Counted from the first letter of the stretch, positions 34,944 through 45,539 are shown. The stretch: 64,000 bases of DNA from Bacteroidetes bacterium 41-46 (GCA_001897515.1 MKTA01000006.1:37555-101554); one strand, 5' to 3'. The notes: generated from the sequence alone by a model not told the origin. Numbers and translations are program-made.

Positions 34944-35930
34944 ATGTTTTTTGAATATCCCGATATACTTTTTCTTGAGTTGATTCTCCTGCCCCTGATT
35001 GCCCTCTATATTTGGAGAGAGTTAAGGAGGGGAGCTCCTTCCATAATGGTCTCCTATAGTCAGCCATGGAGCGGAAAGGGGGGGGCAATGAAGAGATATT
35101 CCCGGCATATACCCTTTATTTTAAGGATAGTAGCTATATCAGCAATAATTGCAGCAATAGCACGACCAAGAAGCTCAGAAGATTTTGAGAAGGTTGATAC
35201 AGAGGGTATAGACATTGTTCTCACTATTGACGTCTCCACCTCAATGCTTGCAAGGGATTTTAAACCGGACAGAATCAGTGCCGCCAAAGATATTGCTATT
35301 GAGTTTATAGCGCAGAGACCTTCAGACAGAATGGGAGTAGTTGTTTTTGCCGGAGAGAGCTTTACCCAGTGTCCCCTGACAACTGACAGACCAACACTAA
35401 TTAATCTTATAAAGGAGATTGAGACAGGTCTTATTGAGGATGGAACTGCAATAGGGAATGGCCTTGCAACTGCTGTCGCAAGACTTAAAGATTCGCCTGC
35501 TCCCAGCAGAGTGGTAATACTCCTTACCGATGGTGTTAACAACAGAGGGGAAATAACTCCGCTTATGGCAGCTGAGATCGCTAAAACATACGGAGTAAGA
35601 GTATACACAATAGGTGTAGGAGCAATGGGGATGGCACCATATCCGGTTATTACACCTTTTGGAGTTGAGATACAGCAGGTTAAAGTTGAAATTGACGAGC
35701 CTTTGCTTCAGGAGATTGCAAACCAAACCGGTGGAAAATACTTCAGAGCAACAGATAATACCAAATTGCTGGAAATATACGGAGAGATTAATAAAATGGA
35801 GAGAAGCAGGACCACTGTTGACTCTTTTCCCATATACAGGGAGCTATTTATGAAGTTTGCACTCATAGCACTTGTAGCAATTGCACTGGAACTCTTTATT
35901 AAATTGTTTGTAATAAGAAGATTGCCATAA
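34944..35930 (+). CDS. batA: BatA, VWA-domain aerotolerance protein
   Basis: 328 residues with N-terminal membrane segments (about 5-25 and 55-75), a VWA domain with a complete MIDAS motif (TIDVSTSM near residue 93, plus downstream LLTDGVNN), and a C-terminal transmembrane segment near 300-320. BatA and BatB form a periplasm-facing complex linked to oxygen tolerance in Bacteroides fragilis. Immediately followed by batB. Confidence 0.93.
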   Translation: MFFEYPDILFLELILLPLIALYIWRELRRGAPSIMVSYSQPWSGKGGAMKRYSRHIPFILRIVAISAIIAAIARPRSSEDFEKVDTEGIDIVLTIDVSTSMLARDFKPDRISAAKDIAIEFIAQRPSDRMGVVVFAGESFTQCPLTTDRPTLINLIKEIETGLIEDGTAIGNGLATAVARLKDSPAPSRVVILLTDGVNNRGEITPLMAAEIAKTYGVRVYTIGVGAMGMAPYPVITPFGVEIQQVKVEIDEPLLQEIANQTGGKYFRATDNTKLLEIYGEINKMERSRTTVDSFPIYRELFMKFALIALVAIALELFIKLFVIRRLP

Positions 35931-35931
35931 T

Positions 35932-36945
35932 ATGATACAGTTTGCACAAATAGAATATCTTGCGATTATACTGGCAATTCCGTTTCTCTTCCTTTTTTAC
36001 GGAATAACAAGAAGATTAAGGAGGAGAAGACTGGAGCGGTTTGGAGAGAGAGCCCTTGTAGAAAAGCTGATGCCGGATGTCTCAAGATCAAGGGGATGGA
36101 TCAAGATTGCTTTATGGTCAGTAGCTCTGTTCTTCTTTTCTGTAGGACTTGCCAGACCTCAGCTTGGGGCCAGACTAAAGGAGGTGGAGACGACAGGCGT
36201 GGAGATAATGATAGCGCTGGATGTCTCTAATTCTATGCTGGCAGAAGACTATACTCCCAACAGACTTGAGAGGGCAAAGCTTGCCATTTCAAGACTGGTT
36301 GATAAGATGAAGCAAGACAGGATTGGGCTGATAGTATTTGCCGGGAAATCGTTTGTTCAGCTTCCTATTACAGCGGACTATATATCGGCTAAAATATTCC
36401 TTAACTCAATTTCAACCTCATCTGTACCTGTACAGGGTACAGCAATAGGGGATGCAATTCTTACAGCAATAAGAGGTTTCAGTCTGGAGAGTTCAAACAG
36501 CCGGGCCATTATAGTTATAACCGACGGAGAGAACCACGAGGATGATCCGGTAATGGCAGCAAAGGAGGCGAAAAACCTCGGAATACCTGTATTTACAATA
36601 GGAATTGGTACAGACGGAGGGAAACCGATTCCGATAGGAAACGGGGAGCTCCTTAAGGACAGAGAGGGCAATATTGTAGTCTCCAAACTTGATGAACGAA
36701 TTCTGAATGAGGTGGCAGAGGAGGGAGGAGGAACCTACATAAAGGCCGGAAATTCAGATTTTGGCCTTGAGGCGATTGTTGACAGAATTCATAATATGGA
36801 TAAGCAGCAATACAAATCCGTTGTTTTTGAAGATTTTGATGAGCAGTATATGTACTTTTTCGCAATTGCACTATTTTTTCTTATTCTGGAGTATATTGTT
36901 GGAGAGAGAAGAGGGAGGAATCTTTTCAAAATCATAAGGAGGTAA
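35932..36945 (+). CDS. batB: BatB, VWA-domain aerotolerance protein
   Basis: 337 residues with the same layout as BatA: two N-terminal transmembrane segments, a VWA domain with the MIDAS motif ALDVSNSM near residue 91 and ITDGENHEDD, and a C-terminal transmembrane segment near 302-322. It starts 1 bp after batA. The pair probably arose by duplication and acts together. Confidence 0.93.
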   Translation: MIQFAQIEYLAIILAIPFLFLFYGITRRLRRRRLERFGERALVEKLMPDVSRSRGWIKIALWSVALFFFSVGLARPQLGARLKEVETTGVEIMIALDVSNSMLAEDYTPNRLERAKLAISRLVDKMKQDRIGLIVFAGKSFVQLPITADYISAKIFLNSISTSSVPVQGTAIGDAILTAIRGFSLESSNSRAIIVITDGENHEDDPVMAAKEAKNLGIPVFTIGIGTDGGKPIPIGNGELLKDREGNIVVSKLDERILNEVAEEGGGTYIKAGNSDFGLEAIVDRIHNMDKQQYKSVVFEDFDEQYMYFFAIALFFLILEYIVGERRGRNLFKIIRR

Positions 36946-36951
36946 ACTGGG

Positions 36952-37686
36952 ATGAAAAGAGCATTTATATTGTTGATTACAATGGTTGCAATCACTCTGG
37001 CTTCTGCTCAGAATGAGAGATGGGATATTCGCAAAGGGAACAGAGCTTATGGCAAGGGTGAGTTTCAGAGTGCTGAACTTAACTACAGAAGGGGTCTGGA
37101 GAGGGATTCACTCTCTGTAAAGGCAAGATATAATCTGGCTAATGCCCTTTACAGAAATCAGAACCCGGCTGCTGCAGAGCAGGAGGGTGCAAAACTTACA
37201 TCAGACTCTTTAATGGTAAAGATTGGAGCTGATGAGAGGTCAAAGATATTCCACAATCTTGGCAACTATGCACTTTCACAAAGAAAGTGGAGTGAGGCAG
37301 TTGAGGCTTACAAAAATTCTCTTAGAGTCAACCCCTCAGATATGGAGACAAAATCAAACCTGGCATACGCCCAGAAAATGTTAAAGAGGGATCAGGATAA
37401 GCAGAACCAGGATCAGAAGCAGGATCAGAACCAAGACCAGGATAATAAACAAGATCAGAACAAGGACCAGAATCAGAATAATGATCAGAACCAGAATAAA
37501 GATCAGAAACAGAATCAGGACCATAATAAAGACCAGGACCAGAACCAACAGCCCCCCAAGATAACACCTCAGGCTGCTCAGCAGATGCTTCAGGCTATAC
37601 AGAATAAGGAGAACGAGACCCAGGAGAAGGTAAAGAGAGAGAAGGCAAAAATGTATGAACGCCAACAAAGGGAAAAGAATTGGTAA
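36952..37686 (+). CDS. batC: BatC, TPR protein with Asp/Gln/Asn-rich tract
   Basis: 244 residues with a signal peptide (about 1-20), two or three TPR units (about 25-140; YNLANALYRNQNPAAAE and LGNYALSQRKWSEAVEAY), then a low-complexity tract of DQNQ/DQKQ repeats at about 145-200 and a charged C-terminus. The tract is encoded by repeated CAG/GAT/AAT codons and probably varies in length among strains. Expected to scaffold BatA/BatB in the periplasm. Confidence 0.88.
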   Translation: MKRAFILLITMVAITLASAQNERWDIRKGNRAYGKGEFQSAELNYRRGLERDSLSVKARYNLANALYRNQNPAAAEQEGAKLTSDSLMVKIGADERSKIFHNLGNYALSQRKWSEAVEAYKNSLRVNPSDMETKSNLAYAQKMLKRDQDKQNQDQKQDQNQDQDNKQDQNKDQNQNNDQNQNKDQKQNQDHNKDQDQNQQPPKITPQAAQQMLQAIQNKENETQEKVKREKAKMYERQQREKNW

Positions 37687-40284
37687 ATGAAAAATATTAA
37701 TAATAATATGAAGAGATATTGGGCATTGCTGCTCTCTTTTACGGCAGCCCTTACATCATTTGCACAAGTAACATTTCATATAGATGCACCAAGAGTTGTT
37801 GAGGAGGATGAGAGTTTCAGGATTGTATTTATATCAAATGCAGATCCGGCATCTTTTGATCCTCCAGCAATTAACGGATTTGATATTCTTGCAGGCCCTA
37901 CATCTTCAAGGATGAGTTCTACTCAGATTATCAACGGTAAAAGGACTGAATCTTTTGAGGTTAGCTATACATATATTCTCCAGGCAAAAAATCCGGGCAA
38001 GTTCACAATTCCATCTGGTACAATAACTGTAGATGGCAGGCAGTACTCCACTCAACCCTTTGTTATAGAGGTTGTGAAGAGCTCCGGTGAAGGGAGAAAA
38101 GATGATGCGGCAGCCGGTTCAATAGGGAGCAACGATATAATGCTAAGACTCTCGCTTAGCAAGAGCAGGGTTGTAAAGGGAGAGCCTCTTGTGGCAACTT
38201 TGAAATTATATGCCAAAGTACCTATATCGGGATTTGAAGATGTTAAATTCCCCTCTTTCAACGGCTTTTGGAGTCAGGAGATAGAGACTCCGCAAAATAT
38301 TGAATTTGTCCGTGAAAATGTAAACGGCACCATCTACAATGCTGCTCTGCTCAGAAGATATATGTTAATACCTCAGCAAACCGGGCAGATCCAGATAGAT
38401 CCTGCTGAGATGGTATGTATGGTACAGGTGAGAAATCAGAGGAGCGGTCCAAGGTCAATATTTGATGATTTCTTCAGTGACTTCCAAACAATAAGAAAAA
38501 GGGTTACCACATCAACGGGAAGAGTAACAGTAGAGACGCTTCCCTCCGGTGCACCGGCATCTTTCAGCGGTGCTGTAGGAGAGTTTAAAATGGATGCCTC
38601 ATTCTCAAAAGATTCACTTAATGCGAACGAAGCCCTCTCATTAATTGTAAAAATCACCGGTAGCGGAAATATTAACTTGGTAGAGGCTCCAAAGGTTGAT
38701 TTTCCTGCTGATTTTGAGAGGTATGACACAAAAACAACTGACAGAAGCACAAAAGGGGGAGGCGGAGCTTCCGGGACTAAGGAGTTTGAGTATCCGCTAA
38801 TACCCAGAGGTCCGGGGGAATTTACCATCGCTCCTGTAGAGTTCAGCTACTATGATATCTCTAAGAAGAGGTACATAACTCTTTCATCGGGAGAGCTTAA
38901 GGTAAAGGTTGGTAGAGATATCGGAGGAAATGCCTCATACTCAGGACAGATGCTCCCTGCGGGAGTTAATAAACAGGCTGTAAGGAGCCTCGGAGACGAT
39001 GTCAGATTTATTAAGACCGGAGCATCCGGACTAACCAGGGGAAATCCACTGTTTTTTGGAACACCTCTATATATTGTAATAATGTTGCTGACCGGATTGA
39101 CCTGGCTGCTGGCAAGATTATTCCTGGATAAGAGGATTGAGAGAAGCAAGGATATTGCAGGTGTAAAGAACAGAAGGGCAGAGAAGGTGGCAAAGGGAAG
39201 ACTAAGGGTTGCCGAAACCCTCCTGAAGCAGAATATCTACTCAGCCTATTATGAAGAGCTGCACAAAGCACTGCTTGGTTATGCATCAGACAAATTTTCT
39301 CTCCCGCTTGCAGACCTTTCAAGAGATAAGATAAGAGAGTCTCTTAATAAAGCCGGAGCGGAGGTCAAAGATATTGAAGAGTTTATGAACCTTATGGATG
39401 TATGCGAATTTGCCCGCTATTCGCCCAATCCCGGAGGCGGAGAGATGGAAAATAATTATAAGAGAGCAATGAATTTAATTACTGTCCTGGAGAGACAAAA
39501 GGGACCAAAACCTTCAATCAGGATGAAGATGTTGATTATGTTGTTGTCAGTCTCTCTCTCTGGAGCCCTTAATGCTGCAGAAGTGCCTGATTATAAAGAG
39601 CTGTGGAATACTGCTAACGAGAGGTATATGCAGGGTGACTTTGCCTCTGCACTTGAGAGTTATTCAAAAATTGAGGAGATTGCTTATAACTCTTCAAAAT
39701 TGATGTATAACCTAGGTAATACCTATTTTAAACTGGGAGAAAACGGAAAAGCAATACTCTATTTTGAAAGGGCACTAAAGCTTGACCCATCAGATGCAGA
39801 TGCAGTAAGGAATCTAGCGTTGGCAAGAGAGTTTACGCTTGATAAAATTGAGAGTCTGCCGGAATTCATTTTAACCACATGGATAAGGGATGCAAGTTAT
39901 ATTATGTCTTCAGATAACTGGGCATGGTCCTCAATCATTTTTGCAATCTCTTTTGTACTGATAATTCTTGTCTTCAGATATGCCTCCACCTCAAGGATGA
40001 GAAAAATATCATTTTTTGCAGCTATTTGTCTTGCTCTGTTTGGACTTATTTCCACTCTGTTTGCCTGGCAGCAGAAACGAGATTTCACATCACACGACTC
40101 AGCTGTTATAATGAAACCGGTCAGCTCAATAAAAAGCTCACCGGACAACTCAGGAAAGACACTTTTTATTCTTCATGAGGGTACTAAGGTAAAGTTACTG
40201 GAAAAAATTGGCGGCTGGCAGAGAGTAGAACTCCCGGACGGCCGCCAAGGTTGGGTTATATCTGTTGATATTGAGATAATCTAA
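37687..40284 (+). CDS. BatD-BatE fusion
   Basis: 865 residues in one frame. A signal peptide (about 1-27) is followed by BatD repeats (FHIDAPRVVEEDESFRIVF in pieces, and QPFVIEV), a transmembrane helix near 457-480, a cytoplasmic helical segment, a second hydrophobic segment near 617-637 and TPR repeats (YNLGNTYFKLGENGKAILYF), then two more helices and a C-terminal SH3b domain ending GWQRVELPDGRQGWV. The last third corresponds to BatE. No stop separates the parts. The start could also be the second ATG at 37708. Confidence 0.87.
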   Translation: MKNINNNMKRYWALLLSFTAALTSFAQVTFHIDAPRVVEEDESFRIVFISNADPASFDPPAINGFDILAGPTSSRMSSTQIINGKRTESFEVSYTYILQAKNPGKFTIPSGTITVDGRQYSTQPFVIEVVKSSGEGRKDDAAAGSIGSNDIMLRLSLSKSRVVKGEPLVATLKLYAKVPISGFEDVKFPSFNGFWSQEIETPQNIEFVRENVNGTIYNAALLRRYMLIPQQTGQIQIDPAEMVCMVQVRNQRSGPRSIFDDFFSDFQTIRKRVTTSTGRVTVETLPSGAPASFSGAVGEFKMDASFSKDSLNANEALSLIVKITGSGNINLVEAPKVDFPADFERYDTKTTDRSTKGGGGASGTKEFEYPLIPRGPGEFTIAPVEFSYYDISKKRYITLSSGELKVKVGRDIGGNASYSGQMLPAGVNKQAVRSLGDDVRFIKTGASGLTRGNPLFFGTPLYIVIMLLTGLTWLLARLFLDKRIERSKDIAGVKNRRAEKVAKGRLRVAETLLKQNIYSAYYEELHKALLGYASDKFSLPLADLSRDKIRESLNKAGAEVKDIEEFMNLMDVCEFARYSPNPGGGEMENNYKRAMNLITVLERQKGPKPSIRMKMLIMLLSVSLSGALNAAEVPDYKELWNTANERYMQGDFASALESYSKIEEIAYNSSKLMYNLGNTYFKLGENGKAILYFERALKLDPSDADAVRNLALAREFTLDKIESLPEFILTTWIRDASYIMSSDNWAWSSIIFAISFVLIILVFRYASTSRMRKISFFAAICLALFGLISTLFAWQQKRDFTSHDSAVIMKPVSSIKSSPDNSGKTLFILHEGTKVKLLEKIGGWQRVELPDGRQGWVISVDIEII

Positions 40285-40289
40285 AGGCT

Positions 40290-41876
40290 CTATTTATAAA
40301 GCCCCTTTCTTGACAGAATTTTATCCTGATTTGCAAGATTGTAGAGAACAACTGCCATCACAGCAGATGTTTGGTCCATATATTCAGGGATAGACATATT
40401 ATATGTATCCCTCTCGGTATGCCATATCTCGCCGTAGTTGAAATCGTACCCCTTTGGGTCTGCATTTCCAAAACTTATAGTAGGGACTCCGTTAATGGCA
40501 AAATGGGCGTGGTCGCTTCCACCGGCAGTTGTTGGTTTAGGTCTTGGTTCACCCTCCCTTTTGTATAGTGTAAATGGGAATTCGGGGTTTATTTCGTTTA
40601 CTCTTTCTGTGGCCTGTTTAAAGGACTCAAACATTGCAGGAGGCACTGTTATGCTGTTGGTTACAGTAGGTCCTCCATCTCTGTTGAAATAGTTTGATAT
40701 CTTACCCAGTTTATCTTTACTGCTCTCAACCCAGTGTTTTGAGCCCCACAATCCAAACTCCTCACCTGCCCACAGGCAGAATACAATAGAGCGTCTTGGT
40801 TTACCGCCAGCCTCCATTATCATCCTTGCAGCCTCAAGATTCGGAGCAACACCCGTTCCACAGTCAACGCCTCCGGTAGCAACATCAAATGCATCAAGGT
40901 GCCCACCAGACATGACATACTCATCAGGAAATTCACTTCCACGAATAATACCCAGTACGTTATGATACTTTACCGGACCCGGTTTGAAATGGTTTCTAAT
41001 GTCAAACTCAAGCTGAAAATAGCGTCTCTCGTCAACCATCTGCTCTATAATCTTATATTGATGTTCGCTCAGTTTAATGTCCGGGCATGTTGGAAGCTCA
41101 TTCCAACTCATATATTCAATATTTTTTCTGTCGTACAGAGCTCTGATTGGAACGGCTGATGATTGGATTATTCCAAGAATGCCCGCATCTCTCATCTCCT
41201 TGTAGAAGAGTGCGGGTGCATCCTTCAATGGTTTTGTTTCAAGTTTGGGTTTGTCCGGATTGGCTCTGTTTACTCTTATTACAGAGTCATTGTACCTTGC
41301 TATCTTTATGTTTTCCTGAATTATCTGAGATCTAAGAGTATCTGCATACTCCGAATAATCAATCGGCCACCCCTCGTTCTCCCCTGTAATGAGCACCCAT
41401 GCACCCTTCAGTTTGCCCTTCATCCTCTCAAACTGAGCTCTGGTTTTTGGCTCCTTAACAACATGCCCTCTCTGCACCCCCTTAGTCCCGGAAGTGTAGG
41501 ATGGTGTTGCAAAGTGGAGAACCATTCCATTATCAGACAACATTCTTCCGAACCACGGACCACGGTTAAATCCAACAGGAAGCTCTCCAACCTCTTGTAA
41601 AACCACTTCAAGGCCCCATTTCTTATACAGATCAGCAGCCCAGTAGGTTGCATTTTCATATGCGTCAGACCCCAAAAGTCGTCCGCCTATTCTGTTTGTA
41701 AGGACATCAAGATGGTGCATAGTCCTGTTGTCAGTTTGTGCAATTTTAATAATGTTTGAGACCACTTTGTCATGGTCAGAGGCCGACATTACAGTCTTGT
41801 TTTGAGCTTGAAGCGAGCCGGTCAGCAGGGATGCGGCTGCTATCAGAAGTGCAAGTTTTTTGGTTAGGTTGATCAT
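40290..41876 (-). CDS. M28-family zinc metallopeptidase (carboxypeptidase Q-like)
   Basis: 528 residues with a signal peptide ending near QAQ (about 25). Zinc ligands are visible in SGGHLDAFD, GVDCGTGVA, WAGEEFGLWGS and AGGSDHAHF, matching the two-zinc M28 aminopeptidase fold with a PA-domain insert around residues 140-270. Likely exported and involved in peptide uptake. It faces away from the YfcC carrier gene and converges on batDE with a 5-bp gap. Confidence 0.9.
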   Translation of the reverse strand: MINLTKKLALLIAAASLLTGSLQAQNKTVMSASDHDKVVSNIIKIAQTDNRTMHHLDVLTNRIGGRLLGSDAYENATYWAADLYKKWGLEVVLQEVGELPVGFNRGPWFGRMLSDNGMVLHFATPSYTSGTKGVQRGHVVKEPKTRAQFERMKGKLKGAWVLITGENEGWPIDYSEYADTLRSQIIQENIKIARYNDSVIRVNRANPDKPKLETKPLKDAPALFYKEMRDAGILGIIQSSAVPIRALYDRKNIEYMSWNELPTCPDIKLSEHQYKIIEQMVDERRYFQLEFDIRNHFKPGPVKYHNVLGIIRGSEFPDEYVMSGGHLDAFDVATGGVDCGTGVAPNLEAARMIMEAGGKPRRSIVFCLWAGEEFGLWGSKHWVESSKDKLGKISNYFNRDGGPTVTNSITVPPAMFESFKQATERVNEINPEFPFTLYKREGEPRPKPTTAGGSDHAHFAINGVPTISFGNADPKGYDFNYGEIWHTERDTYNMSIPEYMDQTSAVMAVVLYNLANQDKILSRKGLYK

Positions 41877-41897
41877 TTTATAACGGTTTTGTACAAA

Positions 41898-41930
41898 TTT
41901 AGGATTAAAAAGAGCATTTTTCTATTTTTG
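41898..41930 (+). promoter_or_regulatory. Candidate promoter of the YfcC-family carrier gene
   Basis: TTTA (41898-41901) and TATTTTTG (41923-41930) are separated by 21 bp, close to the Bacteroidetes TTTG-N19-21-TAnnTTTG pattern. The -7 element ends 18 bp before the start codon. Confidence 0.5.
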
Positions 41931-41948
41931 TCCAACAGATATTAAGCT

Positions 41949-43535
41949 ATGAGTCATAAAAAATTTAAAATTCCGCATACATTCGTTATAATTTTTGCAC
42001 TTATTATTCTAAGCGCCATAGTCACCTTTTTTGTCCCGGGAGGGGAGTATGTAAAAGCATCAGACGGAACTTCTGAGCAACTGGAGTTCCGGTATATTGA
42101 AAATCAGCCTCAAAGCTGGCAGGTTATGACAGCTTTTTATAAAGGATTTACAAAACAGGCGGGAATAGTTGTCTTTATTCTCGTTATAGGAGCCGCCTTT
42201 TGGGTTGTAAACTCTGTTAAGGCAATAGATGCCGGAATTCAATCCTTTTTAAAGTTTACAAAAGGTCTTGAAAAAATTGCCCTGCTCAGAAGAGTGGGTG
42301 TACACAACATTGTGCTGACCCTTATAATGATTCTCTTCAGTGTTTTTGGTGCAGTATTTGGGATGAGTGAAGAGACGATTGCCTTTGCCGTTTTGTTAAT
42401 TCCCCTTGCAATATCAATGGGTTATGACTCAATAGTTGGAGTATCACTTGTTTATGTTGCTGCTCACGTAGGATTTGCGGGGGCGATACTAAATCCGTTT
42501 ACTATCGGTATTGCTCAGGAGATTGCCGGACTGCCACTCTTTTCAGGAATTGAGTATAGGTTTATTTGCTGGTTAGTTCTTAACATCATAACGATATCTT
42601 TTGTTCTCTTTTATGCCGCAAAGGTCAGGAGAGACCCGCTTAAATCCCCTGTTTACGAAGAGGATAAATACTGGAGAGAGAGAGCGGAGAGCGATAGCGA
42701 GAAGATATCATACCATACACCCGGAGGTGCCTGGATTAGCTATATTATTGTAATGGCAACACTGGTACTATTCTCGGTTTACTATAACCATACTGTAATA
42801 AAGGTGGGAAACAGCCGGTTTGATATTCCGGCCCTAATACCAATTCTTTCGGCTCTGTTTGCGTTGACAGGATGTCTCTCCTTAAGAAAATCGGTTCACT
42901 TCTATGTTTTGAATTTGCTGTTCTTTACTATCGCTTTTCTGGTAGTTGGGGTAATGGGCTATGGATGGTATATAGGAGAGATATCGGCACTATTCCTGGC
43001 TTTAGGGATACTTAGCGGGATTGCAGCGGGGTACAGTGCAAATGAGATTGTCGGCAAACTTAACGAAGGGGCCAGAGATATCCTCTCTGCAGCAGTTGTA
43101 GTTGGCTTGGCAGCAGGAATAATTGTTATCCTGGAGGAGGGGAGAGTGATAAATACTATACTTCATGAGATGTCACTTGCAATGGATGGTGCGGGAAAAG
43201 GTGGCTCTCTGGGGGTTATGTATTTGATTCAGACATTCATCAATATTGTTATTCCGTCAGCAAGTGCCAAGGCTGCAATTACAATGCCTATAATGGCACC
43301 ATTTTCAGATCTGATAGGTGTCTCAAGACAGGCAACAGTTCTGGCTTTTCAGTTTGGAGATGGATTTACCAATATGATTACTCCTACATCAGGCGTGCTA
43401 ATTGCTGTATTATCTATAGCCAGAATACCGTATGCAAAATGGTTCAAATGGGTTTTCCCATTCATTTTGCTGTTAATAATTGTTGGTTTTCTTCTGTTGC
43501 TTCCAACCGTCTATTTTGATCTTAACGGATTCTAA
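41949..43535 (+). CDS. YfcC-family (DcuC superfamily) membrane carrier
   Basis: 528 residues with about twelve hydrophobic segments. The start IPHTFVIIFALIILSAIVTFFVPGGEY (read in pieces) and the C-terminal QFGDGFTNMITPTSGVLIAVL are typical of YfcC proteins, annotated as basic amino acid antiporters or C4-dicarboxylate carriers. Its neighbours are peptidases, which fits amino-acid or peptide-derived substrate exchange, but substrate is not certain. Confidence 0.87.
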   Translation: MSHKKFKIPHTFVIIFALIILSAIVTFFVPGGEYVKASDGTSEQLEFRYIENQPQSWQVMTAFYKGFTKQAGIVVFILVIGAAFWVVNSVKAIDAGIQSFLKFTKGLEKIALLRRVGVHNIVLTLIMILFSVFGAVFGMSEETIAFAVLLIPLAISMGYDSIVGVSLVYVAAHVGFAGAILNPFTIGIAQEIAGLPLFSGIEYRFICWLVLNIITISFVLFYAAKVRRDPLKSPVYEEDKYWRERAESDSEKISYHTPGGAWISYIIVMATLVLFSVYYNHTVIKVGNSRFDIPALIPILSALFALTGCLSLRKSVHFYVLNLLFFTIAFLVVGVMGYGWYIGEISALFLALGILSGIAAGYSANEIVGKLNEGARDILSAAVVVGLAAGIIVILEEGRVINTILHEMSLAMDGAGKGGSLGVMYLIQTFINIVIPSASAKAAITMPIMAPFSDLIGVSRQATVLAFQFGDGFTNMITPTSGVLIAVLSIARIPYAKWFKWVFPFILLLIIVGFLLLLPTVYFDLNGF

Positions 43536-43539
43536 ACAG

Positions 43540-44934
43540 CTATTTTAGCCTCTCGTTAAGCTTAAAGGTGTATCTTCCGTAATTAGGAGAGTCTGTCTCA
43601 GTATGCAATCTGTACTCTTTACCCATAGACTTTACAGATGCAGGTTTGGGAGGAAGAGCCGGAAAACTTCCCGTTGCTGAGTGAGTAAGGCATGCTTTAA
43701 CCCAATCTTCATTTATCCCGAAGTCGTGGTAAAGGTCGTCAGGCCTGTAGTGGTCAGGATCAAGACCGTTTATATAGTGCCCCTCTCCTTTGCTGTTTAC
43801 TGTAAAGAAAGCTATAGGTAGCAAGATATATTTTGGGTCTGTGTAGTTGTTTTCAGGATATGATATAACATACATTCCATTAGGTTTTCCATATGTCGCC
43901 GTTCCGACATGAATTACCTCCATCAAAGGTTTGAAGCCATTAAGAATTACCTCGCTTGCAGATGCTGTCCCCCTTGAACCCAGCACATAGAGTCTGTCAA
44001 GATTTAAAGAACCGGCAATTCTCTTAACTATAGTCATATTCTCAGTCTTGGTGTCAAGAGATGAGTATTTGTCGTTATGCTCTCTTCTTGCAACCACCTT
44101 TCCCTCTGCAGATGCAGGGGCAATATAATTTGCCAGAAGCTGCGTGGCTCTGCCGTCTCCTCCGCCGTTATAACGGAGGTCAAGAATCAACTCCTTTACT
44201 CCGGCGGCCTTGAACATTGCCATTGCCTCATCAATATCCTCAGTCATATGTGCATTGAAGGTGAGGTAGTTAAAATACCCAACCGCTTTAGTCAAGCCGG
44301 GAAAGTCCTCAGATGTAAAGATATCTTTTGCAAGATATGACCTTGTGTTAATTACTCTTGAAGAGGTTGTGAAGGTCTTCATTCCGTTGTTGTGATCTTT
44401 AAATGTAAAGGTGTTTGTAGCCTTTGCCATCTGGGCGTTAAAGGTGTTATTGCGAACAAGATCCATTACTGGAGTGCTGTTAAGATGTGTAAGCTCCCAG
44501 CCCCTTTTAACGCCATTTTCTGATAGTGGTGTATTGGGATGTACATATCTTACTCTTATTGAGTAGTCTTCAAAATAGTCAACAGACTGACCATAGCTTG
44601 CTCCATAGCTTGTAGATATACCAGCATTATCATTCAGATACTCCTCTCCGGTCATCATCCATGACCACCGGTCTTGTTGTACAAGATGTTTGTCAAAGTA
44701 GTCAAAGACATCAGGATAAAGTATTCTGTTAATATTTTTAGGTACCTCCTTATACCAGTAATATACATCGTCCATCAAATCGTCAACATAGTTGTAAAGC
44801 TTGGTTTTTTCAGGGTCTTTGTCTGTAATTACCTCCTTAATTATATCTTCCGGATCGCAGGATGAAACAGAGAATCCAATTGTTGCAAATACAACTGCGA
44901 CAATAATAAAGCGATATTTTGCCTTTATCTTCAT
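43540..44934 (-). CDS. S41-family C-terminal processing peptidase, lipoprotein
   Basis: 464 residues. A lipobox (GFSVSSC, Cys near residue 26) marks an exported lipoprotein. An N-terminal helical region and PDZ-like region precede the S41 core with LILDLRYNGGGDG and the nucleophile region GSRGTASASE. Typical surface or periplasmic protease of Bacteroidetes. TAAATTTG on the minus strand at 44955-44962 could be its -7 element. Confidence 0.9.
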   Translation of the reverse strand: MKIKAKYRFIIVAVVFATIGFSVSSCDPEDIIKEVITDKDPEKTKLYNYVDDLMDDVYYWYKEVPKNINRILYPDVFDYFDKHLVQQDRWSWMMTGEEYLNDNAGISTSYGASYGQSVDYFEDYSIRVRYVHPNTPLSENGVKRGWELTHLNSTPVMDLVRNNTFNAQMAKATNTFTFKDHNNGMKTFTTSSRVINTRSYLAKDIFTSEDFPGLTKAVGYFNYLTFNAHMTEDIDEAMAMFKAAGVKELILDLRYNGGGDGRATQLLANYIAPASAEGKVVARREHNDKYSSLDTKTENMTIVKRIAGSLNLDRLYVLGSRGTASASEVILNGFKPLMEVIHVGTATYGKPNGMYVISYPENNYTDPKYILLPIAFFTVNSKGEGHYINGLDPDHYRPDDLYHDFGINEDWVKACLTHSATGSFPALPPKPASVKSMGKEYRLHTETDSPNYGRYTFKLNERLK

Positions 44935-44999
44935 AATTCTAAAATCTTTTCATACAAATTTAAACAAAATGTTGAATCTAATGTTTTAAGAATTAAACA

Positions 45000-45539
45000 A
45001 TGATAATTATGAAAGATCTTTTTATGATAGAGACAAAAGGAATTTTTGCAGCCAAGGGAAACCCGCTTACACTATTAGGCAACCAAATCAAAGTTGGAGA
45101 TACAGCACCTGAGATTATTGCATCAGACAATACACTAAAGGATGTAAAACTCTCTGATTTCAAGGGTAAAGTTGTTGTTGTAAGTGTTTTTCCTTCAATA
45201 GATACCGGAGTATGTGCAACCCAAACCCGCACATTCAATAAAAGAGCGACAGAGCTCTCCGGAGATGTGGTAATCCTTACCATATCTAAAGACCTGCCAT
45301 TTGCCCTGGGAAGATTTTGTGCAGCAGAGGGCATAAACAACATTCACACTCTTTCAGACTTTAAGTTTTCAAAGTTTGGACTGGAGTATGGATTCCTGAT
45401 AAAGGAGAACCAACTGCTCGCCAGAGGTGTTGTGGTTATTGACAAGAACGGAGTGGTAAAGTACAAGGAGATAACCAAGGATATTCTGGATGAGCCGAAC
45501 TATGACCTGGCAATAGCTGCTGTAAAGGAGCTGTTGTAG
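45000..45539 (+). CDS. tpx: Thiol peroxidase Tpx
   Basis: 179 residues of the atypical 2-Cys peroxiredoxin Tpx. The peroxidatic Cys is in SIDTGVCATQTR (Cys72) and the resolving Cys in GRFCAAEG (Cys107). Reduces lipid and other peroxides with thioredoxin. A second in-frame ATG at 45009 is equally possible as start. A strong terminator follows at 45586. Confidence 0.95.
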   Translation: MIIMKDLFMIETKGIFAAKGNPLTLLGNQIKVGDTAPEIIASDNTLKDVKLSDFKGKVVVVSVFPSIDTGVCATQTRTFNKRATELSGDVVILTISKDLPFALGRFCAAEGINNIHTLSDFKFSKFGLEYGFLIKENQLLARGVVVIDKNGVVKYKEITKDILDEPNYDLAIAAVKELL